DNA from: Lottia gigantea
Taxonomy: Eukaryota > Mollusca > Gastropoda > Lottiidae
Direction: 5' to 3'
NCBI RefSeq assembly: GCF_000327385.1
Contig: NW_008706824.1
Span: forward strand, 327,972 to 391,971
DNA: 64,000 bases
A program made the translations under genes and the position numbers. Positions 60,415 through 64,000 of the stretch are shown one piece after another. The notes beneath the pieces were generated by a model, which did not search any database, was not told the DNA's origin, and saw only the letters and a list, made by a program, of their open reading frames with translations. Within the stretch, counting starts at the first letter, position 1. Every line of letters starts with the position of its first letter.

Positions 60415-63400
60415 TGAACTAGTCATTTGAGTAAATAAGTACTTTATTATTAAAGAGGTTTGTTATATCATAATAAAAACAATGCCAGGCATCCTGTTCG
60501 CCAACGGAGGGTTAGGTCCCGACATGTCTCGAGATTGTTGAGGGTTATCAATCAACTATCCATGTACTCGTCAGAGCTTGTACATCTTTTGTGGTCATGT
60601 ACTTGATCACAACAGCATAGTCTGTCCATGATGAATTAACTGGCCATGCTGAATTAACAAATACAAAGTACATGTGTATCAAAATATCATACATTATATT
60701 GTCCCCATGGGCTGAATGTTAGACAGGACGATATATTGGACCTTATTCTGACTCATGTAAAATAAAGAGTTTATTATTATTATTGCGCTGTACAGTCTGT
60801 AATCTGTGGTTACACAGGATCTATTATTGCAAAGTAGTAATAGATGGAATTTGCGAGAGAATTGACTTATAATTCCTGGATAAATCCATCTTCTGATCTT
60901 TGAAACAAAGGAGACACGTGGCTGTATAAACATCTTCAGGGATAAAGGATTAATTTCAATTGACGTAGAATATTGCTAATCAAACTTCTGATGATTTAAA
61001 ATGTAGACAAGATACTAGACAATGGTAATTATGATCTTCTACAGACTGAGTTTAATATACGGAAATATAGTAGACATTTAGTAGACAATAGACAAAGTTT
61101 AATGGAGATATTTTAAGATAACTCAGGTCACACAGCGAACGATGTTCTACCCATATATCAACAAACAACACGTGGAGGCATACACATCGTGACCTCAATC
61201 TCTTGACTGACATTCTTGCATTAAATCATATATATACTCAAAATGTTCATGAGAAGAACCCCCTTTAACGCCCCATGGAAGGCTTGGAAGGGGGGTGGAA
61301 ATAATCTTTGCAAAGGGCTAGATCTTCAACGAGATTTTGATATTTTCGGGATGATAAAAATGTTCGTCTGTGATGTTTTTAGTGGTATATTGTATAATTA
61401 TACTGTAGCCATATAATAACCCGAGACCTTATTCTCGATAATTTAACAATCAATAATTAAGAAATATAGTTATCTGATCGGTTGATAAAACTGAATCTAA
61501 AATCAATTTAATTGATCAGTGACCAATCAAATATCTGGAATGCGACAATAACCTTAACTTGTGTTTTCGAGAATAAGCCCCCGTGTTTAATTGATTGATT
61601 GAATTATTCTGTAGCTCTTATTAACCTGGCTTAAATCATGCTGAGTAGTCTAATTTAAGATCTATAGAACCGTTTATTTCTTATAATATATCTGTCATTA
61701 TCTAAATCAGGTTTGACGAGGTAAAGATAGAGACAAGTTTCCTTCCGACTGTCACATCACTTAGTATTTTTATTCTCTGTTTAAACTGGTTCCTATTTAG
61801 CTAATTTGACTTGCTATTTTCTTCCTGGTCCACGATAGATATAATTCAACAGACACTGTTTGAGACCATGCAGAAGAAGACGTATGCATGTTTTATAATG
61901 GCTTCCCACAACGTTAGTATTTCTAGTATTTCTCAAGGTTACAGATGATAAGTCAGTAAGTTTCCGGCTACCATAGATCTATCTAGAGTTTAATATTTCC
62001 TTTTGATAACAGTTGTGACATTTTTAAACATAAACAGAAATAGTTTATTAATTGGATGAGCACGGCTAAATTCGTGCTATTATTAATGATGGGCGTTTCT
62101 TCTTTCAGAAATGGCTCTGTCTTTGAGATAAAAATAACACCAGGAGACTGAAAGAAATGATCATACATGCACACTATAAGTTGTTGAGAAAAATGATGAA
62201 AAAGCAGAGTTTTATGTTGATACTCAAATAGATCGTAGATCCTATCTCGATGGATATCCTGGTATAGACCATAAACTCGGCTTTTATCAATTACATGTTA
62301 GTCATAAACCGTGACCGAAAGAAAGATACAAAATCCGACATGCAGACGGTAAGTTGTGAAGAAAAATGTTGGTAAAAATGCTGAAAAAGCAGAGTTTTAT
62401 GTTGATTGTCAAACAGATCGTAGATCCTATCTCGACGGATATCCTGGTTTCAAACTTTCAATACTTAATCTATTGTTTATAAACGTCAATAATGTTTTAC
62501 TGCGTTAGACCTTATAACCGGCTTTTATCAAATACAAAAAACCGCAACTGTAAAAACACTTTTAATGTAAAAGTGCTTCTCGAACGTAGATAAATCCAGT
62601 GTCTCAATTATCACAGGGACTTGTTGAATCAAGTCCACGGGAACCCACCACCAGGAAAATACAAGAAAGCACATATTAAAAAGAGTCATCTATATTCCAA
62701 AGATACTTCAATTCGAAATCTTACGATAACAAAATACAACACGACAGCAATCCCGACAGCGAACAAGAATTGTTGGAAGTTATTGGCGAGTTAGATACGA
62801 ACAAATACTAAAAGGTTGATATAGGAAAAACTAGTGCCACATTTTATCATTTGGGTACTCAACAACAAATTACAATTATTCTATGTCTCAATATTTTTGA
62901 ACCTGAAAATACGGTTTTATTCATTTCGAAGTAAACGATATTATTTTTAATTCATTTATTTATAACCACTGTCAAATATTAGATTACCATTATACTTTAT
63001 AAGCCAATATCATTGAAACTAAACACTCCATTTCATTCATTTTAAGTCGCGGCGTCAGCCTCCCGAGACTGGGGTTACAAAAAGATTGCAACCTGACTGA
63101 ACCGGGGGACAACTGTCGAGGCTGAATTTATAATGCGTCAATTCCGCAGAGACGTCATAGTAGTTAACCTCCCATGGGACGTCAGAGAGGTTTCTCCTAA
63201 GAAAACATAGTGAATTGATTTTGGCACATATTTTGGGGAAAAAAGTATAAAAATAATATTTTAAAATAAAGATGGGGGGTTCAACCCATTTTTTAGAGGG
63301 GCTAATTCCAACCCCCCACCCCCGTTCCTATATTCTTATCTATATATACTGACGTGACTAGAAACTGAGCTACTGGCTTGTAGATTTACCAGTATAAGAC

Positions 63401-63960
63401 AGAGAATAGAAAATAATTAGTACGATGGAACCAGAACAAATAATAGTCTTTACAGATAATCTTACTGGATCATTATTACTCTACATTAATACTCTATAAT
63501 ACCCACATACAAGTAGAATAAAATAATATCAACATACTAGAAGAATATATCTCATTTTATTGGAAAAACTCTCATCATTGCCTCTCAAACTAGTTTCTCT
63601 ATTAGAAGACATGAACGTCATTTAGAGGTGAGGAGTACATATCACTGACATATTAAGTCAATATTATGGAATAAACACACTCTTAAGAATAAAATATTTA
63701 CACGTGTTGTCATCAGATGATACAGTCTGATCTGATCTGCTTATTCTATAATATCGTCTTGTCTTTGTAAGATCATCTCTTTATTATACATCAACTGTTT
63801 TGGTCAAGATATTTCCGTTTAGCATGGAAAAGTTTCTAGTCCTTCGGATGGGACAATAAATCGAAGCCCCGTGTGCACGTTTAAGATGGTTGGAAATCGA
63901 AAAAGAGCAGGCTAATGCCGCTGTACTGGCAAAATTCCCCTCATTGCACCTTGCATCGTG
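60415..63960. other. Right part of the window, no gene seen
   Basis: 62181-62260 and 62345-62450 are direct repeats sharing gaaaaagcagagttttatgt and gatcgtagatcctatctcga. After them 62745-62813 reads NKIQHDSNPDSEQELLEVIG in one frame before a stop, which looks like a short protein end of unknown origin. 63048-63150 is the second copy of the repeat at 57389. Confidence 0.45.
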
Positions 63961-63965
63961 TTGCG

Positions 63966-64000
63966 AGTCTTCATTAGCCCATAAGGTGCAGAAAGGTAGG
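63966..64000 (-). repeat. R1 dispersed repeat copy, cut by the window edge
   Basis: It shows gagtcttcattagcccataa, then ggtgcagaaaggtagg, up to the last base of the window. Confidence 0.7.

Overview
The window is AT-rich eukaryotic DNA with spliced genes, long introns and many tandem and dispersed repeats. Domain content points to an invertebrate animal, probably a mollusc: an animal-type SLC5 sugar transporter, a secreted PAN-sushi-GON protein, a sushi membrane protein and a Polinton. The species is an inference, because no sequence search was possible.

Layout. 1-5778: right arm of a Polinton (Maverick) with the end of a protein-primed DNA polymerase on + and a packaging/capsid gene cluster on -, ending in a palindrome; the element is broken. 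5780-9220: repeats and no gene. 9267-28050 (+): a complete sodium/glucose-cotransporter gene (SLC5 family) in 15 exons. All splice phases agree and the predicted protein is 642 residues with the sodium- and sugar-site residues largely kept. Intron 1 holds a 31-bp minisatellite. Intron 2 holds an antisense, intronless gene for a secreted PAN-EGF-like-sushi-GON protein with one frame discontinuity. Intron 9 ends in a 28-bp array that copies the exon 10 splice acceptor, and intron 11 begins with degenerate copies of the exon 11 splice donor.

30160-39597 (-): the last four exons of a single-pass membrane protein (sushi domain, membrane helix, cytoplasmic tail). Its 5' exons were not found. 40 kb to the end: mostly non-coding, with a hAT-like fragment, minisatellites, several short dispersed repeat families and a few isolated coding-like stretches of unknown identity.

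The two recovered host membrane genes are convergent, with about 2.1 kb between their stop codons. Nothing suggests an operon or a joint function. The most unusual features are the splice-site arrays inside the transporter gene, the nested GON-domain gene, and a family of short repeats (about ten copies, both orientations) that shares one core.
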